Counted from the stretch's first letter, positions 50,912 through 62,268 are shown. The stretch is DNA of 64,000 nucleotides from Rostratula benghalensis (GCA_013399305.1 VXAI01000090.1:1484095-1548094); one strand, 5' to 3'. A program made the numbers and translations. The notes: generated by a model from the letters alone, not told the origin.

Positions 50912-53900
50912 ATATCATATATCATGTATTATGTATTATATATTATCAAACGTCCATTGGTATAGGGAATGATCATGGCAAATGCAGATTCAAGCTGCTC
51001 CTTGAAATCATACATCAGGCACTTGGAAACCAATTTTTCCCACTCTCAGACGGTAGACTTAACTGCGGGATGTGACTGTTGTGAAGCATGTCAGGAGCTT
51101 TCTGGACCTGGAAAGCATTTCTAGTAACACTTTGTTAAGAATATATTGATTAAAAAATATTTTGTTTTCCCCAGGAGCTTCTAGTGTGAGCTTACTAGGT
51201 GAATTTCTTGCATTCAGATTACATGTTTATGTCAAATCTCTTCTCAAGGCTAGAGTTAAATATGTAGTGGCAAGAAAGAGAGAAAACAATTTATGCCGTT
51301 GTAGACTGATAAGCGACCCAGTTCTTCTTTAATAATAACCAAGCATGCAGGCTATGAGCCCCCTCTTTCTTTAAGCCTTGCAGCTTTTAGTATTAATTAT
51401 TTTATAAGAGGAGAAGTAGTCAGGACTTTTCAGTATCGTCTCCCAGGATCTTCAAGGAATAAGTTAAAAGAACCTATGGTATGTGAATTTCTTTATTACA
51501 GAGGAATTATTTTGCATATGCTGAGGGCTTAAGAAAAGATATTGATGGGAAAAATATGCAAGAGAAATATAAGAGGACACTTCATGGCTTTTCCTCCGCC
51601 CAGGCTTTTCACAATACAGTAAAGAGGAAGCTGTGTCAGGTCCTGGTTAAAATATTTGGGGTTTTTTCCTACTATTGATGTGGTTCATTGGTAGATGAAA
51701 CAAAGTTCTATATTTCCCGTATGTTGCCAAAAGCTTTCATTCTTCAGAGAAAATATTGGAGACCCTATCCATATCAATTTCCAGTATTCTTTCAGCTCTG
51801 ATACACATTTATTAATCAAATAGCTTGGGGAAAAGAGGAGGGAACGATTGTAGTCATCAGTGATGTCAATGGCATATATGCATCCCACCCCCAATGTTGC
51901 CCTTTGCAAGGAAAAATTAGTGGTTCAGCAACTGGTTATTTTGTCTGAACATTTAAATTCTGGCACAAATATATTTACATTCTCTAAATTGTACTCTTCT
52001 TTTAAATTGTGGTCCCACTATTGTTTTTCATATATAATACAAAAATGTGAATGTCTAAATAGGAATGCTCCACTTTTGATGTTGTTAGACCACCAGCATA
52101 AGAAATGAATCTTGAATATCTTTAATAACACTAATGCTTTAGGTTAATCCTAACATTATTGCCTGGTAACTCCAGTAATAAACTTAGAAATGCCAGTCAT
52201 TCTTTTTAATCTCTAATTTTTCTCTGTGTAGGAATGTGAAATAAAAAAAAGGGCAGAGCTGGAAAAAATGAAAAGCTAGCAACAGATTAAACATTACATT
52301 TTCTTTGTAGAGGTGATAGGGATGCCTAAAATCTAGTTCTCAGGTGTTATTTTTTTGTTTCTTGTGGGCTGTTCATAAAGGAAAAAAAAGAAAAAAAAAA
52401 AAAAGATAAAACAGTGAAAGAAATTAGATTAATCACTTTGAAGATTAAATTTTTCCTTTCCCAAAGGTTCAAAAATGGAGAAGAACAACGCAGCTTGCTC
52501 TAGCACAGTTCCTACACGATGGACGTATCTCAGGGGACTGTGGAGCACATAAACCTTGATGTTGCAGTCATCCTATTTCTTTAATCAATGAAGGCGCCAA
52601 AATGCAAAGATATTTGTACTCAATTTCTGCTGAGACTGATGGAAGTTCAGCACTGAAATTATCCAGAGTCTTGATTCTGAACAGAGGTTTGTGGATGTGG
52701 CCGTAGTTCCTCCAGGAAGACTCCTCACTATCTTCTGGGAAGTTGTTTCTTACCCTTGCTTGTAATCACCCTCTCCCACTAGTCTTGTTAAGTGACTATG
52801 AAAAAGAAACATGTATTTTTTCTTAGCATTTTTTAAATTATGTTCATTACTGTACTGCTTTCTTGGGGGTTTTGAAAAGCCTAGCAATTTCTCCATTCCA
52901 AATCTATGACTGATTAAAATTTGTTGATTTTCCTAACTTACATTCAGACTTATCATCTCTATAAAACAGGCTGCTTTGGCAATCTTGGCCCCAATAGGTA
53001 CTCAAAGGACTCTTCTACTTTATTTTATCACTTCATTTTATGTTTATGAGAAAGAAGTAATCTTGACTGAAACTGAACCAGGAACACAGTGCTTGAATGT
53101 AGTGCTGAGCCCTCTTTAGTTGTGGCCTCCTCTTCTACAGGAATGTCTGTTCTGAATGTTTAGCAATGAGACAGCAGAGATGAGAAAGACTATTTATCTT
53201 TTCATCTGCTGTCTTGGGATAAGATTACATTAATTCCTCTCTGTCAAAAATAATAATTCTTTTATTTTTTTCTTTTGAACTACAACTACTCCAAGGCCAG
53301 CAGGTTTGTCTAGAGCTGGAGAGAAAAGGAAAATATCTGTTTGGAAAGAAACTATTCTTCATTTTTTCTTACTGGACTATGATAGAAGACATGGTGTTCC
53401 ATAAATATGCTTCTGTGCAGGACCATTTGTGGATGATATTAAAATAATATTCAAATTAAATTGTCATTAACTTTTCATTTATGCACACACAGATGTATGC
53501 TCCCAGTAGCTGGGCAAGGAAAGAAAGAAAAAAGGGTACTCAGCAAAATTAAACTCAGAAATAATTACTTAAGCATATGCTTATTTGTTTTATTTTTTTA
53601 TTTCTTTTTCCTTTTTTAAGATTCTAACATTTTCCTCCCAGCTCCACATATGTCTTCTGTGAGTGGCAGCCCTCATACCCACCTCACTGTGATCAGTTCG
53701 TTCCCACAGAATCCCATGTGCACAAAAAAGTGTTTTATTGGCATGCTTTTCTTTTATCTTCCTTTCATTTATACTTTTAAAATAAGTAGCAAAGAGAAAC
53801 TTCAGAAAAACATCATGTATTAAACAAAAATATACAAAAAGTAATATTTGTATGTATTATACAAAAATATATAAAAAGTAATAATTGGTCTTGGCACAGA

Positions 53901-54754
53901 GTCAGTTTGAAAATCAGTTCAAAGCAAAAAATGGGTGATGGCAGTGAGAGTGTACCTCACAAACTCTGGATGAGGATGAAAAGGGAGCTGAGTGCTGGAG
54001 TTTGGCTTTTGAGGCAGTTTTGTGAGTTTCCTGATAAAGCAGAGGGATCAGCAAACTGATTCCCACTGTTCTCAAACCTTCTCCAAGCACGGACATAGGA
54101 AAGCCAGGCGTACATTGGAGCACAAGGAGATTGTGCTTTGTTTTGGAGAGATTACATACCTGACTAATGTGATATAATGTATATATAGCACATATTTTGC
54201 TTTCTACATTTCAAATTTCAGGCTAAAAGGTAAAAATGTCGAGCACTGGTTTTGTTGCAATGTGGAATCGCCATCCTCTTTTAATAGGCAGCACTTTTCA
54301 AAGACAATGTCAAGTGGAGGAAAGGAAAGTGCCTCTTCAGTGCTTGGACCCTGGCCTTGTCCACCTGCCTTCAGCAGGTGGCTCTCCTGTGACGGTGCAT
54401 GGCAAGCAGCCTCTGACCTCCCGGAGGCACATGGAGCACATTCACCGTGCTATGTTTTCTGTGAAGGAGGGGGGAATTGTAGAATGGAAAGGCAGCTTAA
54501 ACTGATATTTCCTGATCTCTAAAAGCAGAGACAATTCACATAACTTGAATACTCTCCCTCTTTACAACTCTCCCTCTAATTCAGAATCAGGAGTTGGTAA
54601 CCTGAAGAACCTTACTAGACCTGTAATTTGTTCTCTTTCCATTTTGTCACAGTGAAAGTGCCACCTTTAGAAGCACAGTATTTCAAAAAGTGTATGTTTG
54701 CTTGGTTTTTAAATTTTTTTACTTGGTATCACACCAAAATCTTTTGAATTGCAG

Positions 54755-54820
54755 GCATTAGAAGAGCCAAACAAAATTGCTAGTGTGACTGAAGGCCCTG
54801 CTTTGAACACGCATTCAGAG
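54755..54820 (+). CDS. MLIP: MLIP small exon, 22 codons
   Basis: The product starts ALEEPNKIASVTEGP and ends NTHSE; acceptor gaattgcag, donor gtagtg, 66 nt, phase 0. It aligns with the mammalian ALDEPAKTESVS... segment of the same length, which directly follows LLLEQK. It is acidic and probably disordered. It is the first of three exons packed into 387 bp, separated from the next by only 82 bp. Confidence 0.93.
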
Positions 54821-54902
54821 GTAGTGCTGTTATATGTCTTTCAAATCTCTATTTGAAAACAAAAAGCAAAGGTTAATTGAGAGATCGGTCTTGCTTTTTC
54901 AG
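54821..54902. other. MLIP mini-intron, 82 bp
   Basis: From gtagtg to tcttgctttttcag. At 82 bp it is close to the lower limit for efficient vertebrate splicing. Its donor (gtagtg) departs from the usual gtaagt pattern, which could favour skipping or retention of the neighbouring exons. Confidence 0.93.
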
Positions 54903-54986
54903 ACGTGCTCCCCTGCCCAGCTCAGGCAACAAACGGAAGAGCTGTGTGCTGTCATTGATCAAGTCCTGCAGGACCCATTGACTATG
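54903..54986 (+). CDS. MLIP: MLIP exon with PAQLRQQTEELC motif, 28 codons
   Basis: Encodes SPAQLRQQTEELCAVIDQVL followed by QDPLTM, with acceptor tgctttttcag and donor gtaaac; 84 nt, phase 0. This is the strongest match to mammalian MLIP in the window (PAQLRQQTEELCATIDKVLQDSLSM). The heptad-like spacing of hydrophobic residues (L, L, V/I, V/L) suggests a short amphipathic helix, the only stretch in the visible protein that looks helical. It probably mediates a protein contact, though the partner cannot be told from sequence. Confidence 0.97.
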
Positions 54987-55081
54987 GTAAACCATCAGTA
55001 TGTTGGACTGACTCTTTCTGTTCCTTCCCTTTTATATCTTGTTATTAATACGCCTGTTCTCTGTTGAAAATAATCTTCCAG
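54987..55081. other. MLIP mini-intron, 95 bp
   Basis: From gtaaac to aatcttccag, 95 bp. The acceptor tract is comparatively weak in pyrimidines, with a taa and aaa interruption just before tcttccag. Confidence 0.93.
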
Positions 55082-55141
55082 CGACGATGTGAGTCTTCTC
55101 CAAGTTTTCTGCAGATGAGCATGGAGTCAGATGTCGGCAAG
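55082..55141 (+). CDS. MLIP: MLIP small exon, 20 codons
   Basis: The product is RRCESSPSFLQMSMESDVGK, acceptor aatcttccag, donor gtaggt, 60 nt, phase 0. It occupies the place and has the length of the 20-residue mammalian segment ending LLGSDTVK. Identity is modest, so the assignment rests on position, phase, length and flanking exons. ESSPS contains a candidate proline-directed phosphorylation site. Confidence 0.88.
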
Positions 55142-56745
55142 GTAGGTGAATTAGCCCACCCACACACCAGGGGCTATTTCTCGGTAGATATATCAGGGCA
55201 AGCAAAATCACAAGAGAGCCTATGGCTATGGCAACGCAAAGCTGCCCCTGAGAGATGCAACATCATTAGAAGTGTCTGGTAGTTTAAAAGACATCCTAGG
55301 ACAGAACTGTAACCCCGGAGTGAGTAGAACCTTTGTTGCAGATTGCTTTCCTGAAGCTTTACACCTTGCCTTCCATATGGCAGGGTTTCTGGCCATCTTC
55401 CAGATTTCACCCTGTCTATGTATCCTTACTACAGAGGAGCCAATGTTTCTAGCTTCAATGATTGAAAACACCTTCTTAGAATGATTTTTTCATGTTCATC
55501 ATTGGGTTTCAAATAGTGTGATGATGAAATGAATAAATAGACTTGCTCTTAAGTGCTGATTTCCTTTTAATGGGCCCTCACATGAGAAGGATGTCTGCTA
55601 CATCCTTTGACCCCTGATGACTCAGGGTAGTGAGAGGCAGGGGTAACTTTCTATACTAGTGTTAGGCTTCTGGTTTCACTCAAAAGAGTGACTAACCAAG
55701 GGAAGAGGATCCTGTACTCAGTTTGCACCAGGTAAAGTTAAGCTGGTCATGTAAGATGTAGGAAAGTGAAAATGTAAGAAATCCAACTGGAAACGGGAGG
55801 AAAGGGATTTTTGGAAGAGGAACACGTCAAAATGTTTATGCATTCAAAACATCCTGCACAGTGTCCAGTGTCCAGTCTGCCATGCAAAAACAGGGCACAA
55901 ACCCATCATTTCTGGGTGGCTATATTCAATAGACACTTAAAATCTAATTTTCTTTTTTGAAATTACTTCAAAGTGGTGAGTCAGGCTTCAGGCAGCCGAA
56001 AGACAAAAACATGACAGTAACCAAACAAGCAGTCACAGACTCTTTCTGAGGGAATGCTTTCCAATGCCTGTGCTAGTGGTTAAAATGCTCCTATTTAGTT
56101 GAGCTATAACATCAAGAACGTAATTCCTTGGACAATGGAGAAATGAGCCTTGACCAAATGGAAGGCACCTGTTAACAGTCATGAAAACAGATAGAGAGGG
56201 CAAAAGGTGAGTTTAACAGGATGCAGCACAGTGACGAGGCTAAGGGTTGTGAGGATCTTAGAATATGAGAGCAAAGTGCTTCAACTGAGGGTAAAAGACA
56301 GTCATAGGCAGGAAGGTGAAAACAGTGTATATTATAAGTAAATGACTTAGAACTGGCATGAATTAATCAGGTGAAAACAAATCCTTGCAAAAGAAAACAC
56401 AGAAAAGTGCCATTTGAGGTTATTTTTTGAGCAAATATAACTTCAGGTTTCATGGGGCAATTGCTCTTATGGCTCTCTACTAGTAAGCATTTTGTTATGA
56501 AAGTTCTCAGAGAGAATTTAAATACCGTCCTCAACAGAGTGGGATCAATGTGTCTGAGCAATAAAAATTAAATAAGCTTACCAAGTAAAACTCCAATAAC
56601 TTTAATCTTATTCTCATGTATCACATAAATATTTCTGGAAAACTGAAGCTTTCTTTAATTTGAGTAAGTAATAACTTGTCACTATGATGAAAATCTCTTG
56701 AGTTACTCCTCTTTGCTCTTAATATATCTATTTATTTTGTACAAG
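55142..56745. other. MLIP intron, 1,604 bp
   Basis: From gtaggt to an acceptor in ttattttgtacaag. No transposon or extra exon was recognised. Small frames of up to 81 codons on the minus strand around 55174-55471 overlap each other and have no support. Confidence 0.85.
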
Positions 56746-56790
56746 GTGTCAACAACACTGCAGAGAGTAGCTGGGCGTGAAACCAGATAT
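56746..56790 (+). CDS. MLIP: MLIP micro-exon, 15 codons
   Basis: The product is VSTTLQRVAGRETRY, acceptor tgtacaag, donor gtaagt, 45 nt, phase 0. It matches mammalian TPTTLPRAAGRETKY exactly in length. RVAGRET is the invariant core. The donor is a perfect consensus, while the acceptor tract is weak (tttattttgtacaag), a combination typical of regulated micro-exons. Confidence 0.95.
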
Positions 56791-56974
56791 GTAAGTACTT
56801 TTGTAATTACTCTACATTTTGCATGCAGAAATGTCTAATTTGTCCACTCTTGCTACAATTCTGGGTAAGTCTGCACAGGTGTCTGCTCACGATAAGACGT
56901 GTTGACTAGTACAGAGAAGCAAATATATTAGAGCACTGGCAACTGAAACTGAAAAGGTCTTCTCACTGTTGTAA

Positions 56975-58914
56975 AGCAGCGAAGAGGGTGTGCAGCAAAC
57001 TCACTTCCCTGGACTTCAGGAGAGCAGACTTTGGACTCTTGAGGGAACTGATTGGCAGGGTACCATGGGAAAAAGTACTGAAGTGGAGAGAGGCCCAGAA
57101 AAGTTGGTTAGTATTCAAAGTTCATCTTCTCCAAGCATCTCAACAAAGAGGAAGTCAGGCAAAAAAGCCAGGAGGCCTGCATGGATAAACAAAGAGCTCC
57201 TGGATAAGCTCAAAACCAGAAAGGAGGCCTATAGAGGGTGGAAGCAAGGACAAGTAGACTGGGTGGAATATAGAGAAGCTGTCTGAGTGGCCAGGAACCA
57301 GATTAGGCAAGCTAAAGCCTAGACAGAATTGAATCTGGCCAGGGACATCAAGGACAGCAAAAAACTTCTATAGATATGTCAGGGACAAAGGCAAGAATAG
57401 GGAAGTTGTGGGCCCCCTCCAGAAGAAAACGTGAGCCCTAGTCACCCAGGATATGGGAAAAGCTAAATTACTGAATTACTTTTTTGCCTTGGTCTTCATT
57501 GGCAAGGGCTCTAACCATACTGCCCAAGTAATGGAAGCTAAAAACAAGGAGTTCTTCATGAGAATGAAGAACTGCCCACTGTAGAAGAAGATCAGGTTCA
57601 AGACCATCTAAGGAACCTGAAGGTGCATAAGTCTGTGGGACCTGATGAAATCCATCCACAGGTCCTGAGGGAGCTGGTGAATGACATTGCTAAGCTGCTT
57701 TCGGTCATATTTGAGAAGTCATGGCAATCAAGTGAAGTTCTCGCTGACTGGAAAAGGAGAAACATAACCCCACTATTAAAAAAGGGAAAAAAAGGAAGAC
57801 CCAGGGAACTAGAGGCTGGTTAGTCTCCCCCCGGTGCCTGCCAAGATCATGGAGCGGATACTCCCGGAATCTCTGCTAAGGCATGTGGAAAATAAGGAGG
57901 TGATTGGTGACAGCCAACAGGGCATCACCAAGGGCAAGTCATGCCTGAAAACTTTGGTGTCTTTTTAAGATATTGCCACAGCCTTGGTAGACAAGGGCAA
58001 AAAAACAGATGTCACCTACGTGGACTTAGACAAAGTGCTTGACACTGTCCTACATGACATCCTGGTCTCAAAATTGGAAAGTCATGGATTTGACGGATGT
58101 ACCACTCAGTGGATCAGGAACCAGCTTGATGAACACACTGAAAGGGTAGCAGTCGATATCTCAATGTCTATGCTACAGCCAGTGATGAGTGGTCTTCAGG
58201 GCTTGGTACTGGGACCAGTGCTATTTAACATCTTTGTCAGAGGCATGGACAGTGGGATAGAATGCACCCTCAGCAAGTTTGCTGATGACACCAAGCTGTG
58301 TGGTGTGAGCGAAGGGTGCCATACAGAGGGACCTGGACAGGCTGGAAAGGTGGGCTTGTGCAAATCTCATGAAGTTCAACCAAGACAAGTGCAAGGTCCT
58401 GCATCTGGCACACGGTAATCCCCAGCAAAAATACAGGTTGGGCAGAGAATGGCTGGAGAACAGCACGGAGGAGAAGGACTTGAGAGTGTTGGTGGATGAG
58501 AAGCTTGCACGAGCTAACAATGTGACTGGCAGCCCAGAAAGCCTGCTGCATTCTGGGCAGCATCAAAGAAGCGGGGCCAACAGGTTGAGGGAGGTGATTC
58601 TATCCCTCTACTCTGCTCTCATGAGACCTCACTTGGAGTACTGTGTCCAGCTTTGGAGTCCTCAACACAGGAAAGACATGGACCTGTTGGAATGGGTCCA
58701 GTGTAGGACCACAAAGATGACCAGAGCGCTGGAGCACCTCTCCTATGAAGACAGACTGGGAGAATTGGGGTTGTTCAGCTTGGAGAAGAGAGGGCTCCAT
58801 GGAGACCCTCTAGCAGCCTTCCAGAACCTGAAGGGGGCCTACAGGAGGTCTGAAGGGGAACTCTTTGTCAGGGAGTGTAGCAACAGGACAATCATTCTGT
58901 AATTCTATGATTCT
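56975..58914 (+). mobile_element. CR1 LINE, long 5'-truncated copy, plus strand
   Basis: About 1.9 kb. It begins in the endonuclease-RT linker ([20 protein letters not shown]) and passes through [20 protein letters not shown], then the RT domain ([28 protein letters not shown]) and the C-terminal region ([28 protein letters not shown]). It ends in the octamer tail (attctgtaattctatgattct). Multiple frameshifts break the frame. The tail follows directly on ECSNRT (tgtagcaacaggacaatcattctg), so the usual segment between them is missing, apparently an internal deletion. Confidence 0.93.
57623..58902 (+). pseudogene. CR1 ORF2 reverse transcriptase, frameshifted
   Basis: Three open pieces follow each other. 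57623-57823 carries the start of RT ([18 protein letters not shown] and [19 protein letters not shown]). 57984-58418 holds the palm, with motif A as [12 protein letters not shown] (the usual AFD altered to VLD), a degraded motif B ([15 protein letters not shown] instead of [14 protein letters not shown]) and an intact FADD at 58278-58289. 58369-58902 has the C-terminal part in another frame, overlapping the second piece. The frameshift after FADD and the degraded motif B make it non-functional. Confidence 0.9.
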
Positions 58915-61605
58915 AAAAGCACTAATTATTTCTTCATGTCTGCGTGCATTTTTAGTTTCTTTATGTTCTCTCATTTTTTCATTTGTGTCATGTCTGTAAA
59001 ACATTAAAAAAAAAAATTTTTAGGATAGAACTGTCAAAAAACAAAAATGTCAATAACAGGCAAAATAGTTATTCTAATTTATTATGGTGAATTATTTATA
59101 AAATACTTGTAAGGGAGCTAAATGACAAAATGTTTAATTTGTTAAAATTAGAAATTAAAGTTAAGAAAGCTTTTGTTGATAACTAATTCTATGGAAACAT
59201 AATGACTAAGTGTATTTATTAAGGCACTCAATAGTCATAAAAGTAATTTATTTTGAGAATTATAACATTACTATTGTTACAAATGCCAACTGTAGCATTT
59301 AGTTTTCAGCTGGTAAAAACTGCTATGTTTTCACTGAAGTCAGACATTTTTCCATACTTCATACACTCTCTTGCTACTTGTACAATCATTTACATCCTTA
59401 CTGACATAAGAAGGCAGAAAGTATTTGAGGCCAAGGCAAATCTATGCCCTTTTAATTGTTAAATGGCAGTCTATTTCAACATATTTGCATAGTCCATTAT
59501 TCCCTATAATCCATTGAAGTAATTAGTAATATTATCACGTGTGCACATGTATACATTTATATGTATTTGTGTGAATAAATAACTCTTTAGCATGACGACA
59601 GATTTTCCTATCCCTGACTAATAAACAAATTAAAGCATTTCTTTTAACCAAAACAACCCATGAATCGACATTTTGGCAAGCATCTCAATATCAGACATCA
59701 TTAATACAAAAAGATTAAGAAAATTATATTATTAATTTACCATTTTAATTTTTTATAGCGAAATTAATAGAGTGGCATAAACTAAAAGCCTATTTCTAAA
59801 AGAAAAAAATATTTGCAAAAAAAAGGATGGCTGAAAATCACTTCTCCAATACAGTTCACATGAGACACCAGAGACAGCCCAGGAGACCTCACAGTTTGAT
59901 ATAACAAGTGTCCATACAATACTCAGTTCCTGATTTCTACCAGGGACGCTGTTAGATTGGTTCAAAGTAGCCACCTTGTTTCAAAACTAGTATCGTGTAC
60001 TTTCTATGAAGAAATGTTGGCATCTGTATCATATCTTCTCTAGTGAACAAAAGTCAGCACACACAAAGGCTCAGGTCCTTTCCAGTTAATGCTTAGCACG
60101 GTACCTTGCATGCTTTCGTCCGTACCAACTACCCTTCCTCCTGATGGTTCTCCATCGTGGTCTGTTCAGTAGCATGGAACATGCTGCTCTCAGTGAGCTG
60201 ATGAGGCCACTCTGGGACATGTGCTAGGCTGGGGGGGGGCTCACTGTGAGGGGGAAGGAAGAGGAAGAGGAGAAGACAACTCTAAGGGAAACCACCTCAG
60301 TGTTCCCTCCCTTTAAGGGACACAGGATGAGCAACTGCCTAGTTTATTAGCTGGAACAGAAAAAACCTTTCAATGTCCTACCAAGGAAGTAGAGCAAGAG
60401 AGTGGAAAAGAGCTGTGACATATGGGAGCTGTTAGGGACACTTGGTTCATCCCTCAGGAGACTCTGCTGTAGAGTGCAGCAATGGCAGAATCCACGAGAG
60501 CCTGGACCCAACAAGTTCAAGCTACAGCAGCACAGCCTGGAGATCTCTGTTTTCTGAAACACAAAAAATTCAACATGCTTGTACAATTTATAGGAAATAT
60601 TAGTCTACCAAAAATTCTCTTCTCATGAAGGTATTTTTAAGTACCGATACATTTAATATATCTAGAAGATTCTAGGGGAGACTGGGAAGGAACAGTTTGC
60701 AAGGGTGATTTTCTATGCCAACAAAGAAAACCTAGGCATATGTTGGATGCCTAAATTTATGTCAGCCACTGTTTTAGGAGCTGGAGATCTGCACTGGAGT
60801 GGTATTAAATATATTTTGTTCTCACAGACTAACTCTGAAACGCACTCTTAATTCATTAGAAAGCTCTCTTCCAATATCCTTTCTAATTAGTATGAGCCAG
60901 CACAATCTCTCAAGTAAAAATCACTGTATGCAATAAAATATGCATACTGCCACATTCGAGAAGCAAAATTGAATTGATCAGTCAAGCATTATGCTCACAT
61001 AAAACCGGAAGGCCTCTATTGCTTTGCCAGCACTGCTTGGATTTGATGTTCAATATAAATGCTGAATGATGAATAGTAAGCAGAGATTTCTCACCACATG
61101 ACTAGATGACTTGTAAGTAAAATATGGAACCTGCAGTAACTGCGTGTGCTAGCAAGTATTAAAATGTTAATTGGGTATAATGTTTCAATAATCGAACAAA
61201 TGACTCAATACGGAGATTTTCTTTATGTGTTGGAATGTGACTGTATGTGATAAAACAGCTTCTATTCATCTAAGGATAAACTGTGGGTTTCCCACCAGTT
61301 CAATATCTTAGAAAGAAAAGATTGAGGCAACCCCAAATTCTGATGGATAAGCTAAAGAACTTCTAAAGGATTAAAGGACTTCTCCCAAAGCAAGTCCCCT
61401 ACAGTGCCGACTGGGTCCAAACAAATGTACCTTTCAGCACATACAACAGTCTGTTTGCCAAATAGCTGAGATCCTTCCTGCTCTTGAAGCAAAGAACAAG
61501 TTGTTTGTGAAGAAATTAATTTTATCATAATATTCACATAGGTAAAATTATCAGTAGGTACTGCAATGAAGAAATTCTTCATGATCCGTCTCCATGATGG
61601 GTTTA
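58915..61605. other. Intronic, no recognised element
   Basis: AT-rich, with a purine-rich patch near 60228-60285 (nine-G run, then GA-rich). No exon with MLIP-like product or other recognisable coding sequence was found. Confidence 0.5.
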
Positions 61606-61965
61606 GAATCATATAATTACAGAATTATTAGAGTTTGAAAGAACCTTAAAGATCATTAAGTTCAAACGTCCCTGCCATGGGCAGGGACACCTCTCACTAG
61701 ACCAGGTTGCTCAAAGCCCCGCCCAGCCTGGCCTTGAACACTTCCAGGAATGGGGCATCCACGGCTTCTCTGGGCAACCTATGCCTCCCTACCCCCACAG
61801 TAAAGAATTTCTTTCTATTATCTAGTCTAAATCTCCCCTTTTTCAATTTAAAACCATTACCCCTTGTCCTGTTGCTACACTCCCTGACAAAGAGTTCCCC
61901 TCCAGACCTCACGTCAAGTTTCTCATCTGCCAACACTCCCAAGTCCTTCTCCTCTGGCCTGCTCT
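61606..61965 (-). mobile_element. Short CR1 with internal deletion, minus strand
   Basis: On the minus strand the copy contains a piece of the RT C-terminal region (GVLADEKLDVR), then directly [20 protein letters not shown] and the 3' segment, ending in the reverse-complemented terminus gaatcatataattacagaatt at 61606. In other copies well over 100 codons separate those two parts (the block from MSWQC through LRRDLIAAF-like sequence). An internal deletion therefore joined them, and the 81-codon frame 61697-61942 happens to read across the junction. Confidence 0.9.
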
Positions 61966-62223
61966 TTATCTGTGGTCTGTTGTGCTTATATACCTCTCAG
62001 ATAACCCATTTGAAATTATGTTTTTTCTTAGTTTGCACCTCTGAAGGTAGAGAATTTAATTCCAGTTTGCTTTCATCTGCAGATTGTTCTGAAGTGCTTT
62101 GATGTCTTTAAGCTCACAACAAGTTTGGTTGTCACCTCTGGTTAATGGTATTTTTCTTCTATCATCGTTATAATCACCATGATACTGTAGGTAATAGTGT
62201 ATATTCCCTTTTTTTTTTTGCAG

Positions 62224-62268
62224 GCCAGCCTTTACAAATCAGCACCTACTGTAACAGAGGGCCAGCTG
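62224..62268 (+). CDS. MLIP: MLIP micro-exon, 15 codons, last exon in window
   Basis: The product is ASLYKSAPTVTEGQL, acceptor tttttttttgcag, donor gtatgt, 45 nt, phase 0. It corresponds to the mammalian ANLSSPSSTVSESQL segment (same length, same position after GRETKY). It is the second consecutive 15-codon exon. The mammalian protein continues with a Pro/Lys-rich C-terminus (starting TKPGVIRP), and I do not see that next exon before the window ends. Confidence 0.9.

Larger units (their letters stand above)
45976..54754. other. MLIP intron, 8,779 bp, with assembly gap
   Basis: Donor gttagt, acceptor cttttgaattgcag. Contents recognised: a poly-A run (46184-46201), a perfect TATACA microsatellite (47625-47720), an ancient CR1-like fragment (about 49385-49652), a run of N (50742-50911) and an A-rich stretch at about 52381-52404. 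It may hold additional alternative exons that I cannot see. Confidence 0.8.
56791..62223. other. MLIP intron, 5,433 bp
   Basis: From gtaagt to an acceptor with a clean T tract (tttttttttttgcag). Holds a long plus-strand CR1 and a short minus-strand CR1. Between them (58915-61605) I recognise no further element; the sequence is AT-rich, with a G-run (ggggggggg) near 60230. Confidence 0.85.

Noticed and set aside
50688..50972. Open frames on both strands across 50742-50911
   Set aside because: They run through undetermined bases (N), so they carry no information.
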